Assembly: GCA_017430835.1 (NCBI GenBank) | Contig: JAFRMD010000120.1 | Coordinates: 62,001 to 126,000, forward strand | Source: Methanosphaera sp. | GTDB taxonomy: Archaea > Methanobacteriota > Methanobacteria > Methanobacteriales > Methanobacteriaceae | Direction: 5' to 3' | DNA: 64,000 nucleotides | In this document: one piece after another, positions 1 through 8,417 of the stretch | Numbering within the stretch: position 1 is the first letter of the stretch | Layout of the letters: the number at the start of each line of letters is the position of its first letter | Notes under the pieces: model-generated | The model's input: only the letters and a program-made list of their open reading frames with translations | Told to the model about the DNA's origin: nothing | The model's database searches: none | Made by a program: the position numbers and the translations under genes

Positions 1-2142
1 ACCAAAGAGGTTAGTTAAACCACTGAATAAATTATCCCAGTTTTGACCATCACGAAGACTACGCAATGCCTCCATAGCAGTAGCAACACTATCCAAACCA
101 GATGAAACTTTCTTTAATTTATTAACAGCACCTTCATCAATGTCAGGTAAATCTTTTAAAGTTTCAATTTCTTTAGCTGCATTAGTAATTTCATTTTTAG
201 CAGTAGTAATTGCATCGGATACATTACCTAATAAACCACCTAATGTTGCAAGATTACCCACTGCCATATCCACTACAACAGTAGTTAAACTATTCATAGC
301 CTCTGAAACTAACTTTAAAGATTCACTAATTTTTTTAATATTCTTAGGAACATTAGAGTCAATATTTACATTGTTAAATACTTCTAATTCTTTAGCAGCA
401 TTAATTAATAATGCACCAGCAACTTGAACGGGATTAACCAAACCAGTTAAACCACTTGTTAAAACTGCCAAACCAGTCATAACATTAGCAAAGGTCATCT
501 CTGCCATTGCAATACCCATTTCAAGTAAAGCACTACCAACCTGTTTAATACCCTCAATAGCACTAGTTAAATCAATCTTATCAAAGTCTAATGCATCGAT
601 TAATAATTGAATACCTTTAATAAATATTAATGCTTCTGCAGCTAAACCTGCAATAATAGGAATCATCACAGCAACAACTGCTGCAATAGCAAGTAATGGC
701 ACAATCATACTTGTGAATGCAGATGCAATACCTGATAAAGCACCACCAGTTGCAGTAGCACCCCCTGCAGCAGCACTAGCTTCAGGTGCTAAAGCACCAA
801 CTTTGGCAGCTTCCTCCACTACTTTTTCAGTAGGTTTAGAAAAGTTTTTCATAGCTGAAATGGCTCCACTAATACCTTCACCACCAGCTAATGCTTTATA
901 ACCAGTTTGTAATAATCCTATACTTTTTCTAAGAGTACCCATTTCCAGTCCAGCCATGTTCATGTAGGCTCTCATTTTTATTAATGGTCCTGCGACAATG
1001 GCTGCACCACCTGCTAAACCTGCAAAAGCAAGCACTGTTGATTTTATTGGTTGTGGTAAACTACTAAATGCTTGGAATGCTTGTTGAACAACAGGTATTA
1101 ATGGTTCAATAGTATTAATAATCTCCCTACCAAAATCAGTACGTAGACTGTTAATGGCATTGTTCATTTTTTGAACACGTGCCTCATAAGTATCAGCATA
1201 TTTTTCAGCTGCTCCACTGGTTTTTTCCATGATTGCAGCTAATAATTTTTCACGATCAACATTACCAGCAGCATCTTTAAAATCAGCAATGTCTAAACCT
1301 AATTTTTTAATACTACGTCCTGCACCCATGAATGACATTTGTATCATCTTGGATGCTTCGGCTTGACTTATTCCGAATTGTGCTGCATAATTGGATACTG
1401 CTTCCATGGTTTTTTGAGTTTCATCTAAACTCATACCCATATTAAGAAATGTTGTCATTGCAGTACGTGTGTCTGCTACTCCACGACCGAGATTATTGGA
1501 ATATGTTTTAACCCATGATTTAATACTTTCTTCTTGAGCTTCCCAGTTTCCACCCGTATTATTAACAGCGTTTCCGAATCTTAACCATCCTTGTTCAGCA
1601 GTACTTGCTGCTTCAACTGCTGAATCACCAACATCTTTTATTGAACCGGATAAGTTAACCATATCATCGTACATGCTGGTTCTTAAAGCACTTGTATCTT
1701 GTCCATTTGTGGAATCTACATTTAAATCTGTGTCAACGTCAAGACCACTGGATTCAATACTAATATCTACGGTTGTTCCGTCAAGGTCAAGTAATTGACC
1801 GGCTAAATTAGATGCTTCTTCCTCAGCACTACTTAATGCTTCGCTTGCTTCGGTTGCACTTGAGGTTACTTCAGATAAGTTTCCACCATCAATATTACCT
1901 ATTGTTGATTGGAAGCTATCTGCACTGGATTCTGCGGAATCTATACTGGATTCCATTTCACCGAAAGCTGAAGATACGGCATCTGCACTTGAGACTAAGT
2001 TACTTAAACCCATGTCTAATTCTTCAACAGCACTTGTTGCAGAGAGGAATGCACTACTTACATTTGCTTCTATTTCTTCAGCAACACTACTTATGTCGTC
2101 TTGTGCTGTGAATTGCATTAAAATATCTTCATTAGATGCCAT
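1..2142 (-). CDS. Phage tail tape measure protein (partial, C-terminus beyond window)
   Basis: The open frame runs from an ATG at 2142 leftwards off the window edge, giving 714 codons with no stop. Tape measure proteins set tail length, line the tail lumen and are ejected with the genome. The first ~150 residues are rich in Ser/Glu/Asp/Ala helical segments. They are followed by a typical TP901-type core (M-x-M-G-A-G-R then K-L-G-L-D-I-x-D-F, and a stretch in which helices alternate with long Ala/Gly/Ile hydrophobic segments around codons 330-480). Its position directly after the tail chaperone pair supports the call. The RBS is weak. Because the gene is truncated by the window, C-terminal domains cannot be judged. 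Confidence 0.9.
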   Translation of the reverse strand, partial: MASNEDILMQFTAQDDISSVAEEIEANVSSAFLSATSAVEELDMGLSNLVSSADAVSSAFGEMESSIDSAESSADSFQSTIGNIDGGNLSEVTSSATEASEALSSAEEEASNLAGQLLDLDGTTVDISIESSGLDVDTDLNVDSTNGQDTSALRTSMYDDMVNLSGSIKDVGDSAVEAASTAEQGWLRFGNAVNNTGGNWEAQEESIKSWVKTYSNNLGRGVADTRTAMTTFLNMGMSLDETQKTMEAVSNYAAQFGISQAEASKMIQMSFMGAGRSIKKLGLDIADFKDAAGNVDREKLLAAIMEKTSGAAEKYADTYEARVQKMNNAINSLRTDFGREIINTIEPLIPVVQQAFQAFSSLPQPIKSTVLAFAGLAGGAAIVAGPLIKMRAYMNMAGLEMGTLRKSIGLLQTGYKALAGGEGISGAISAMKNFSKPTEKVVEEAAKVGALAPEASAAAGGATATGGALSGIASAFTSMIVPLLAIAAVVAVMIPIIAGLAAEALIFIKGIQLLIDALDFDKIDLTSAIEGIKQVGSALLEMGIAMAEMTFANVMTGLAVLTSGLTGLVNPVQVAGALLINAAKELEVFNNVNIDSNVPKNIKKISESLKLVSEAMNSLTTVVVDMAVGNLATLGGLLGNVSDAITTAKNEITNAAKEIETLKDLPDIDEGAVNKLKKVSSGLDSVATAMEALRSLRDGQNWDNLFSGLTNLFG

Positions 2143-2217
2143 GATTTATCTCGTTTATTCCAGTGTAAAAAAAAAGAATTTTTAATTAAAAATAAAATAA
2201 TAAAAAAAGAATAGATA

Positions 2218-2303
2218 CGCTGAGGATGGGATTTGAACCCACGAGTGCAATTATGCACAGAGGATTAGCAGTCCTCCGACCTACCCGGCTAGCCAACCTC
2301 AGC
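2218..2303 (-). tRNA. tRNA-Ser (anticodon GCU)
   Basis: On the minus strand a complete cloverleaf can be drawn. It has a perfect 7-bp acceptor (GCTGAGG with CCTCAGC), an anticodon stem GAGGA/TCCTC with loop CTGCTAA (anticodon GCT), a long class II variable arm and the T-loop TTCAAAT. The discriminator is G, as expected for archaeal tRNA-Ser, and CCA is not encoded. It decodes AGU/AGC, codons that are frequent in the neighbouring tape measure gene. It sits alone between the tail chaperone genes and the tape measure gene and is presumably co-transcribed and processed. Confidence 0.95.
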
Positions 2304-2368
2304 TACAAAAAAAAATTAAAAGTTAAAACAAAGAAAAAAAGATTAAAAAAAAAAAGTTTTTTTATTGA

Positions 2369-2563
2369 TTAAATTAATTTATTATTCTCATACTCATCCT
2401 TAATCTCATCATAATGCTTCTTACGATTACGGAAGATTTGAGCATACTTCATCAATAAAAACTTAACATCAGGAGTGAACTTATTCTTAATCACCCAACT
2501 GACCGGTTTACCAAGATGTTTAGAAACCTCGAAATATAAATCACCCATAAAACTATTCGCCAA
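2369..2563 (-). CDS. Small tail protein, probable second tail assembly chaperone (gpGT-like position)
   Basis: This 64-residue basic, helical protein contains the stretch HLGKPVSWVIKNKF and a Lys/Arg-rich tail. It overlaps the 3' end of the upstream gene (2553-3323) by 11 bases in another frame and has no ATG at its 5' end; the first candidate start is TTG. Two overlapping small ORFs immediately before the tape measure gene are the hallmark of tail assembly chaperones, where the second is often made by programmed frameshift. Function is inferred from position only; sequence similarity was not recognised. Confidence 0.6.
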   Translation of the reverse strand: MANSFMGDLYFEVSKHLGKPVSWVIKNKFTPDVKFLLMKYAQIFRNRKKHYDEIKDEYENNKLI

Positions 2564-3323
2564 ACGGAAATAATTTCTCGTTACTTACCTCAGTTAAACC
2601 TAAACGATTCTCCACCACTACAAAAATACTAAACCTAGCATTAAAATGGAATTTCTCCCAAAAATGCTTACGTGTTTCCACATCAGCATCACTACCACGT
2701 ATACGTAATTGATGAGCAAGGAAATTATTAACCACCTTATACTTACGAACACCCACCAACTCAGCAATCTGACTATTCAATTTATTAATAATACGAGATT
2801 CCTCTTCAGTTAAGTCTTCTGGTTTTTTATCCATTGCTAAAGCATAAGTAGTAGCTTCACTTGTATCAAAATCCTTGAATATATCAACATGATTTTGTAA
2901 TGTTTCCACTACACGACTATCTTCCAATGGTAGTATTTCAAATTCAAATGGTAGAATTTTTCCTTTATATGGTAAGTGTACTGTTAAGTATTTTTCAGCA
3001 TCACTTTCCATTAAATCAATGAACTCTTGTTCTGTTTGGATTAAATCCATTACATCTTCAACATTTTGAATTGTTTCTTCTGGATTTAATTTTTGTAATA
3101 GTAAACGGTATTTGTTTAATAATAATTTTAAATCAGCAAATTGTTTATCAGTGAAATCCTCTTTATCAATACATTTTAATAATAATTTGTGTTGATTTTT
3201 AGTTAAATCTTCTTCAGGTACATATGTTAGTATTAATTCGGATTCTTTCACCCATGTTGTGCGTAGTAATTGTTTTTCTAATTTTAATGTAGCCTCTGTA
3301 GGTGCTGTGTTTTCTGTAACCAT
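2553..3323 (-). CDS. Probable tail assembly chaperone (gpG-like position)
   Basis: A 256-residue acidic protein starts at an ATG preceded by a GGGGAGG Shine-Dalgarno about 17 bases upstream. It lies between the tail tube gene and the tape measure gene, where tail chaperones are encoded. It is longer than typical gpG proteins and mostly helical (Glu/Lys/Leu-rich). The C-terminal part ends close to the start of the small overlapping ORF at 2369-2563. No catalytic motif is visible. The assignment rests on synteny with contractile-tail viruses. Confidence 0.6.
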   Translation of the reverse strand: MVTENTAPTEATLKLEKQLLRTTWVKESELILTYVPEEDLTKNQHKLLLKCIDKEDFTDKQFADLKLLLNKYRLLLQKLNPEETIQNVEDVMDLIQTEQEFIDLMESDAEKYLTVHLPYKGKILPFEFEILPLEDSRVVETLQNHVDIFKDFDTSEATTYALAMDKKPEDLTEEESRIINKLNSQIAELVGVRKYKVVNNFLAHQLRIRGSDADVETRKHFWEKFHFNARFSIFVVVENRLGLTEVSNEKLFPFGE

Positions 3324-3500
3324 TACTCTAAAACTAAGCCTCCCCTCAAAAAAAAATATGTAATTATGAAAAAATAAATTTTTTATTTAGCCTCAAAAAA
3401 AAATAATATTTAAAATAAAAAAAAATATTAGAGTTAAAAAAAAATAATAATAATTAAATATTTTAAACTCTCTTTAAAAAAAAATAATTATTAATTTTTT

Positions 3501-3893
3501 TTATAATTTTCTTAATGCTCCGCCTTTAACACTGAACGGTTTATTAGCAGTTTCCTTACTAAGCTCAGTAATGTATACTCCATCATACACATCATCTTCT
3601 GCAATATCACCAGTATACTTATTATAATCATAAGTAGCAATCATTGCAAGATTAGTAGGATCTGCTTTCTGTTTCTCAATCATTTCTTGGAAGAAAGGTC
3701 TGTGATGTGCAGCAACATCACTCATTTCCCAATCAAAACTTTCACTAGTAATATCAACACCATATGGATTATAACTATTACAAGCAGTTAAATCATCAGT
3801 TTCGATTTTCCAAGTGGTTTTAAAAGAATCAGTTGTAATTTCAGTGTCCTCAAAAACGATTTGAGCTAGATTATATCTTGTTACATTAGCCAT
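3501..3893 (-). CDS. Tail tube protein
   Basis: This 130-residue protein has an N-terminal beta-rich segment and many Asp/Thr residues. It lies directly downstream of the sheath gene and upstream of the chaperone pair, the standard position of the tube protein of contractile tails. Its size fits the tube family (about 130-170 residues). It should polymerise into the inner tail tube around the tape measure protein. The flanking intergenic spacers (3324-3500 and 3894-3978) are A/T-rich homopolymer tracts without visible genes. Confidence 0.75.
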   Translation of the reverse strand: MANVTRYNLAQIVFEDTEITTDSFKTTWKIETDDLTACNSYNPYGVDITSESFDWEMSDVAAHHRPFFQEMIEKQKADPTNLAMIATYDYNKYTGDIAEDDVYDGVYITELSKETANKPFSVKGGALRKL

Positions 3894-3978
3894 TTTTCTT
3901 TATTTCCTATCCTCCATTTAACTTTAAAATTAATAAATTTTAAAATTAAAAAAAAAGTTCAACAATAAAATTATCCCT

Positions 3979-5154
3979 TTATATTACTAATGTTGCAGTT
4001 ACTTCAATAGCAACAGTACATTTTTGTGGTTGCATTTGACCAGATATGATGATACTATAAGGGTTTGCATCACTAGGAGTAGCGATTAACTTAGTACCTT
4101 TACCAGTTTTCTCATCATATTGAATCATTTCTTCACTACTTACACGGTCGTTAACAATCTTATTGATACGTGTTTGTAAGTAAGCAATGTTAGTAGCTGA
4201 TTCATTAGCTTTAATTTGACTGTAACAAGCCTCAAAGACTTCCCTGAGCAAATCATCCGCATTAAAACGAGCATGGAACATAGCATCAGCAGGTCTTGGA
4301 TTACTTGCAAAAGCACTAGAAACACATAAATTAATTTTAGGGTAAACATTGCCGTTGATGTGTTCATCACGGTTGAAAATAATACCTGCATTTTGTAATG
4401 CTAACATTTGTGCTCTAGTACGGTCTTTAAATGTTCCCGGTTCAACACTACGATACTCAAAGAATCCCGGTTCAGTATTAGCTGGAGTTACACAGATTCT
4501 TGCAAAAGTTTTACCTGCAAGTAAAGGCTCCATAATACCTATACGTGATTCTTGATTTCCAGTTGAACTACCAGTTAATGCAATTAAATCAGCATCAGTT
4601 ACACTTGACGGATTACTATATCCTTTAGTTGTGAATCCAGTACGTAAATCTAATTCAACAGTGCATTCTTTAAGTTTAGTAGAAACACCTGTGATGAAGT
4701 CCTTAATAGTGTAACCAGTAATTGTGTCACATCCAATATATGCTTCGATAGTTGCATCTAATTTGGATTTAGCAAGGTCAATAGCATTTAACCATGATTG
4801 TTTAGTTTTACCATCACCTACATCAATGACATAAATATGAGGAACACCAATATCATCGTTGGCTTGTAATTTTGCTTCTTCAAAGAATTCTTTTAAAAAA
4901 TTAGATAATTGATTAGTAGTATTTTCAGTCCATACTCCAATACCCGGATTTGTTGCATTAGTTGCAACATTCACTTCATCCCAACCAGAGTATTTTCTGA
5001 TTTGTGTACCATCAATTTTATAAGTAGGATTATTTTCTTCATCATAAGTATTACCTGTTGCCCCTATGATGACTGGTATTTTACTTCCTTCACCGGTTAA
5101 CTCGTATGTTACGTCTTCATCGTAATATACGCCTGGTATTTTATTGATTGGCAT
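3979..5154 (-). CDS. Contractile tail sheath protein
   Basis: This 391-residue protein starts with the IPGVYY signature near residue 6, typical of phage sheath proteins. It has an internal variable domain (about residues 100-230), and its C-terminal half resembles the sheath core (motif RICVTPANTEPG around 215-230, then a conserved end with QPQKCTVAIEVTA). The sheath contracts around the tube to drive infection, so the virus is a myovirus-type particle. It is followed by the tube gene, as in other contractile-tail viruses. Confidence is high from motif plus synteny. Confidence 0.9.
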   Translation of the reverse strand: MPINKIPGVYYDEDVTYELTGEGSKIPVIIGATGNTYDEENNPTYKIDGTQIRKYSGWDEVNVATNATNPGIGVWTENTTNQLSNFLKEFFEEAKLQANDDIGVPHIYVIDVGDGKTKQSWLNAIDLAKSKLDATIEAYIGCDTITGYTIKDFITGVSTKLKECTVELDLRTGFTTKGYSNPSSVTDADLIALTGSSTGNQESRIGIMEPLLAGKTFARICVTPANTEPGFFEYRSVEPGTFKDRTRAQMLALQNAGIIFNRDEHINGNVYPKINLCVSSAFASNPRPADAMFHARFNADDLLREVFEACYSQIKANESATNIAYLQTRINKIVNDRVSSEEMIQYDEKTGKGTKLIATPSDANPYSIIISGQMQPQKCTVAIEVTATLVI

Positions 5155-5167
5155 AATCTCAGTTTTT

Positions 5168-5428
5168 TTAATCTCCTATAATTTTTTTAAATTCAGCTTC
5201 AGTGATTGAAGGAGTATTAGGTAGTCCTTTTTGTTTATTAGCCAGTTCCTCATAGTATTGGTCGATTAGACCATGTTTTGATAAATCCATGATGATGCTG
5301 GTTAATCTTACATCTGAAGCTTGCACTAAATCCACCAATATTTTCTTATCAGCATTTTTAGTGGTTTTTTTAGTAGTTTTCTCGTTTTTAACTACTTTTT
5401 CCTTGTTTTCTTCAGTTTTATTTGACAT
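5168..5428 (-). CDS. Small lysine-rich protein upstream of tail sheath
   Basis: An 86-residue protein with an extremely Lys/Glu/Thr-rich, low-complexity N-terminus (first ~30 residues) and a short helical C-terminal half. It is 13 bases upstream of the sheath gene and co-oriented, so it is likely part of the tail operon. No family was recognised. Small proteins at this site can be tail or neck accessory factors, but nothing in the sequence proves this. Confidence 0.5.
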   Translation of the reverse strand: MSNKTEENKEKVVKNEKTTKKTTKNADKKILVDLVQASDVRLTSIIMDLSKHGLIDQYYEELANKQKGLPNTPSITEAEFKKIIGD

Positions 5429-5549
5429 AACACTATAAAAAAAAATAAAGATAAAAAAGAATTAATTTTTTCTTTAATATTAAGAAAAAAAAGAATAAAA
5501 AAAAAATATTTTAATTGATATAAAAAAAAAGAATGAAAAAAAAATTTTA

Positions 5550-6233
5550 TTATTTTAAGACAACAGGGTTGTCTGACTCCACATTGTTACTAATATGACC
5601 ACCAATAATATGATCCACATAATAACCTGTGCTAACACGGAACACACTACGTAAAACAGGTTCAGTTTTACTTAAATCATCTAACGTGAATGGTTGATTA
5701 ACAATAAAACTAGAACGTATAAGATTATAAGTAGTGAAAATATTCTTATAATTATATAATTCAGGATTAGGACATTGTCCTTTAACCCCTCTTTTATCCG
5801 TGTTATTCACAGAAGCCATACACGGACCACCAGTATAGGCACATTCACTATCACGGTAATTATCACAAAACAAGTAATAATCTGATTGTGCTTGTTTGAA
5901 TAATTTCTCCACTTGAGTGATTAAATCCTCCCTCATGAATTCATCATCACACCATACATTAACATTAACAGTGCCCTGATGAACTTCACGTAAAACCTGT
6001 TGTGATTGCAACTTAAAAGGGTCTTCCTCATCAAATTGCGGATGACTATTATCTAAAGGATAATATTCATTAGTAATATGGCGTTGCATAAAAGCAGAAC
6101 CTCCACTATCATCAACAGTAATACAAGGAGTTTCATCTTTAGGATACGTCCTTTTAATAACAGGTACAATCTCCCCATTATACCGGACATTATCAAATAA
6201 AACTCTACGTATTGCTTTAACTGGAGGTATCAT
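5550..6233 (-). CDS. Tail terminator / neck-region structural protein (putative)
   Basis: This 227-residue protein overlaps the upstream gp10-like gene by 4 bases (ATGA), implying translational coupling. The first half is beta-rich with a Q-G-T-V-N-V-N-V-W segment near residue 90 followed by an amphipathic helix, the pattern of tail-terminator folds. A Cys-containing insertion lies around residues 125-155. It sits between the connector/stopper genes and the sheath. The call is by position and fold impression, not by a diagnostic motif. Confidence 0.5.
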   Translation of the reverse strand: MIPPVKAIRRVLFDNVRYNGEIVPVIKRTYPKDETPCITVDDSGGSAFMQRHITNEYYPLDNSHPQFDEEDPFKLQSQQVLREVHQGTVNVNVWCDDEFMREDLITQVEKLFKQAQSDYYLFCDNYRDSECAYTGGPCMASVNNTDKRGVKGQCPNPELYNYKNIFTTYNLIRSSFIVNQPFTLDDLSKTEPVLRSVFRVSTGYYVDHIIGGHISNNVESDNPVVLK

Positions 6234-6589
6234 TCAACATCAACTCCATGTTTAATTAAATTTTCATGAAACAGGTTTCCAATTGTGTTTTGACTTAACA
6301 TATTATTCCATGCACGACTAGGATAATTATTAGCAGACATTTTATAAGTACCGTAAACAACATAAATCCAATACTCAGCAGTATTTAAAATACTACCAGT
6401 ATAATCATCTATTTCAGTGTAATGACTGTCACGCAGATTACCTGTACGGACAGGGCATTCACTTTGACATTCACTAACAGCAGCCTCAGTAACATCATTT
6501 ACTGTATCTGTGATTGCTTCCGTTATACTGTTAGTGTCTAGTTTCTTGTAGAAACTATCATTAAAGGTTAAACTTACATTAACGCCCAT
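6230..6589 (-). CDS. HK97 gp10-like tail completion protein
   Basis: This 119-residue protein contains the family hallmark CPVRTGNLRDSH around residues 45-57, corresponding to P-x-x-T-G-x-L-x-x-S in gp10-like proteins. An aromatic stretch (AEYWIYVVYGTYKM) follows, as in the family. These proteins act in head-tail joining and tail completion. The gene is two bases from its upstream neighbour and overlaps its downstream neighbour by four bases, so it belongs to the neck operon. Confidence 0.75.
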   Translation of the reverse strand: MGVNVSLTFNDSFYKKLDTNSITEAITDTVNDVTEAAVSECQSECPVRTGNLRDSHYTEIDDYTGSILNTAEYWIYVVYGTYKMSANNYPSRAWNNMLSQNTIGNLFHENLIKHGVDVE

Positions 6590-6591
6590 AA

Positions 6592-6948
6592 TTATTTATG
6601 TAATTTCTTTGGTTTGCGTTGTTTTTGCACAACAATTTTATGATGATGTAAAAAATGATTATAATTACTAGGAGAACCAATAATTTTATAAGTCTCCCGT
6701 TGCCCTTTTAGTTTTAATATCATGGTGTCTGTGATTTTTACTTCACCACTAACATAAATCTTATAAGTGTCTTCAAGGATTTTACCATACTCTTGAAGAC
6801 TGTCTTTAGGAGTCATAGGTTGAAAATCACATGGAACAGTAGTTATATAATCATATGAGTATTCACTTTCACCAAGAAACGCGTCCCGTGATTCTTTTTC
6901 AGTGTACTCGTATAATTCTAATTGTTCATTTGGGAAAAATAAAACCAT
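6592..6948 (-). CDS. Head closure / head-tail joining protein (stopper)
   Basis: This 118-residue beta-rich protein includes a segment CDFQPMTPKDSLQEYG and a later YKIIG-P-N segment resembling phage head-closure (gp16/SPP1-type) proteins, with a His-rich and basic C-terminus. It occupies the expected slot between the gp6-like connector and the gp10-like protein. It should close the portal channel after packaging. Assignment is from length, beta pattern and synteny. Confidence 0.6.
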   Translation of the reverse strand: MVLFFPNEQLELYEYTEKESRDAFLGESEYSYDYITTVPCDFQPMTPKDSLQEYGKILEDTYKIYVSGEVKITDTMILKLKGQRETYKIIGSPSNYNHFLHHHKIVVQKQRKPKKLHK

Positions 6949-6958
6949 AATAACTTTT

Positions 6959-7522
6959 TTATAACCATTTTATTCTAGCTGAAGAATAATGATTACGTAA
7001 TTCTTCAACTCTTTTATTAATTCTATTTCCACGATTATTACTAGTATCGTAATTAACGGATACATCACCCTCTTTAATACTGGATACACCATCACCTAAC
7101 TGTAACTGATTATAAGTTAAAGTATAAGCAACCATATCCCTTATTAAAGGAGCAATCCTTGATTGGAAAACATCATCATTAACACCGGATAAATATTTAA
7201 TTTCCACGTCACCACTTATGTGTTCATGGAAATATATTAATCCCAACTCATAATCTGCATGATACCTTTCAGGATGTAACGGTTGACCGTTAATTTTAAC
7301 CGATGCTATTTTACGCACAGGATAATAATTTAATCTTAAGGTATCATAATGAAAATGAGACTCGTATTGTCTGCGATGAACTGGATTAACATCTAATTCA
7401 ATTAACCCATTCAATTCTTGGATTTTATTAGTAACTAATATGTTTAAATCATTATCCGAATAATTACTTAAATCAATGCCCTCTAATTTAAGTAATACTC
7501 GTAATTCCTCAATATCTAACAT
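6959..7522 (-). CDS. gp6-like head-tail connector protein
   Basis: This 187-residue protein has an N-terminal helical region and a central segment LRLNYYPVRKIASVKING (about 75-92), the L-x-L-x-x-x-P-V-x-x-I-x-S-V-x-x-x-G signature of head-tail adaptors. A second part with IEVKYLSG-like spacing follows, and then a helical C-terminus. Such adaptors form the ring below the portal. It lies first in the neck gene run after the capsid and decoration genes. Confidence 0.75.
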   Translation of the reverse strand: MLDIEELRVLLKLEGIDLSNYSDNDLNILVTNKIQELNGLIELDVNPVHRRQYESHFHYDTLRLNYYPVRKIASVKINGQPLHPERYHADYELGLIYFHEHISGDVEIKYLSGVNDDVFQSRIAPLIRDMVAYTLTYNQLQLGDGVSSIKEGDVSVNYDTSNNRGNRINKRVEELRNHYSSARIKWL

Positions 7523-7630
7523 AAAAAAAAATAAATTAAATTATATTTTAAATAACCTCTGAAAAAGAATATATAAGAAAAAAAAGATAAAAAATAAAAC
7601 AAAATTTTATCTTCTTCTTTTTTTATTTTT

Positions 7631-7843
7631 TTATTCTTCTTCTAAACTCTCATCAATATGATTCATTATAAAATTGAATCTTAACTCTTTACTCTGTCTT
7701 AAAGGCAAAGATAAATTACTCCAGTAATCAACATCAGACTCTTCACCAGAGATAGTGGAGTCAATATAATTCATAACATAATTAAATAATTCAGCTTTAC
7801 CCCAAGTACGTGGAGCTTCTAAATCTTCCCAATAATCAGTCAT
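7631..7843 (-). CDS. Small protein with two DYWxxL modules (possible capsid accessory)
   Basis: A 70-residue protein made almost entirely of two copies of a ~33-residue unit. Each copy starts DYWxxL and ends with an aromatic helix of the form R/E-x-x-F-N-Y/F-x-M-N-x-I-D. The same unit opens the adjacent protein at 7872-8333. It lies between the capsid-side genes and the connectors, so a role as a capsid-bound or head fibre anchor is plausible. No known family was recognised. Confidence 0.55.
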   Translation of the reverse strand: MTDYWEDLEAPRTWGKAELFNYVMNYIDSTISGEESDVDYWSNLSLPLRQSKELRFNFIMNHIDESLEEE

Positions 7844-7871
7844 AATAATTTAAATATTCACCCCAATTTTC

Positions 7872-8333
7872 CTAGAAATCATCATCCACATCATCATCGC
7901 CATCCATGACCATACCACCACCGGAACCTTCAACAGTTTCCTCATCAAGGACAATCTCTAAAGTATTATCCCCTTCAGCAACAGTATAATCATCAATACT
8001 AGTAATATATCCTTCAGCTTCAGTTGTACATTCATAAGTACCAACAGGAACATTACTCATAGTACAACCACCAGCAGACCCTGTAGTGCATGTGAACTCA
8101 TTAGTATTATCATTTAAAGTTACAACAGCATCTTTAATAGGTTCATCTTCACTATCAGTAACATGCACAGCAACATTACCAGTTTTAATAACTTCAGGTT
8201 CCTTTTCTTTAGGTTCCTCTTTAGGTGTTTCTGAGTCGATTTGTGAATGAAGATAAGTTAATATGTAATTATATCTTTGCTTTTTACTCCATTTCTGGAC
8301 TAAATTTAAATCATTCCAATAATCATCAGTCAT
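7872..8333 (-). CDS. Capsid decoration-like protein: DYWxDL module plus Ig-like (carboxypeptidase-regulatory-like) domain
   Basis: Residues 1-35 form one DYWxDL helical module as in the neighbouring 70-residue protein. A Glu/Pro-rich linker (about 36-48) leads into a beta-sandwich of the carboxypeptidase regulatory-like type (about 50-135; G-N-V-A-V-H-V-T-D, later VPVGTYECTTEAEGY). A Gly/Asp-rich acidic tail ends the protein. Single Ig-like domain proteins directly after a major capsid gene are usually head decoration proteins that bind host surfaces or mucus glycans. The module-plus-Ig build suggests that the DYW unit docks on the capsid; that part is inference. Confidence 0.6.
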   Translation of the reverse strand: MTDDYWNDLNLVQKWSKKQRYNYILTYLHSQIDSETPKEEPKEKEPEVIKTGNVAVHVTDSEDEPIKDAVVTLNDNTNEFTCTTGSAGGCTMSNVPVGTYECTTEAEGYITSIDDYTVAEGDNTLEIVLDEETVEGSGGGMVMDGDDDVDDDF

Positions 8334-8417
8334 TATTCTTTATACTCTCAAAAATAATAAATAATATTTAGAAAAAAAAGAATAATAAAAAAAATATTAT
8401 ATAATTTTTATTATTCT

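Noticed and set aside
140..2111. Plus-strand frames over the tape measure gene (140-427, 713-901, 1812-2111)
   Set aside because: They are shadows opposite a highly structured minus-strand gene and lack promoter and RBS.
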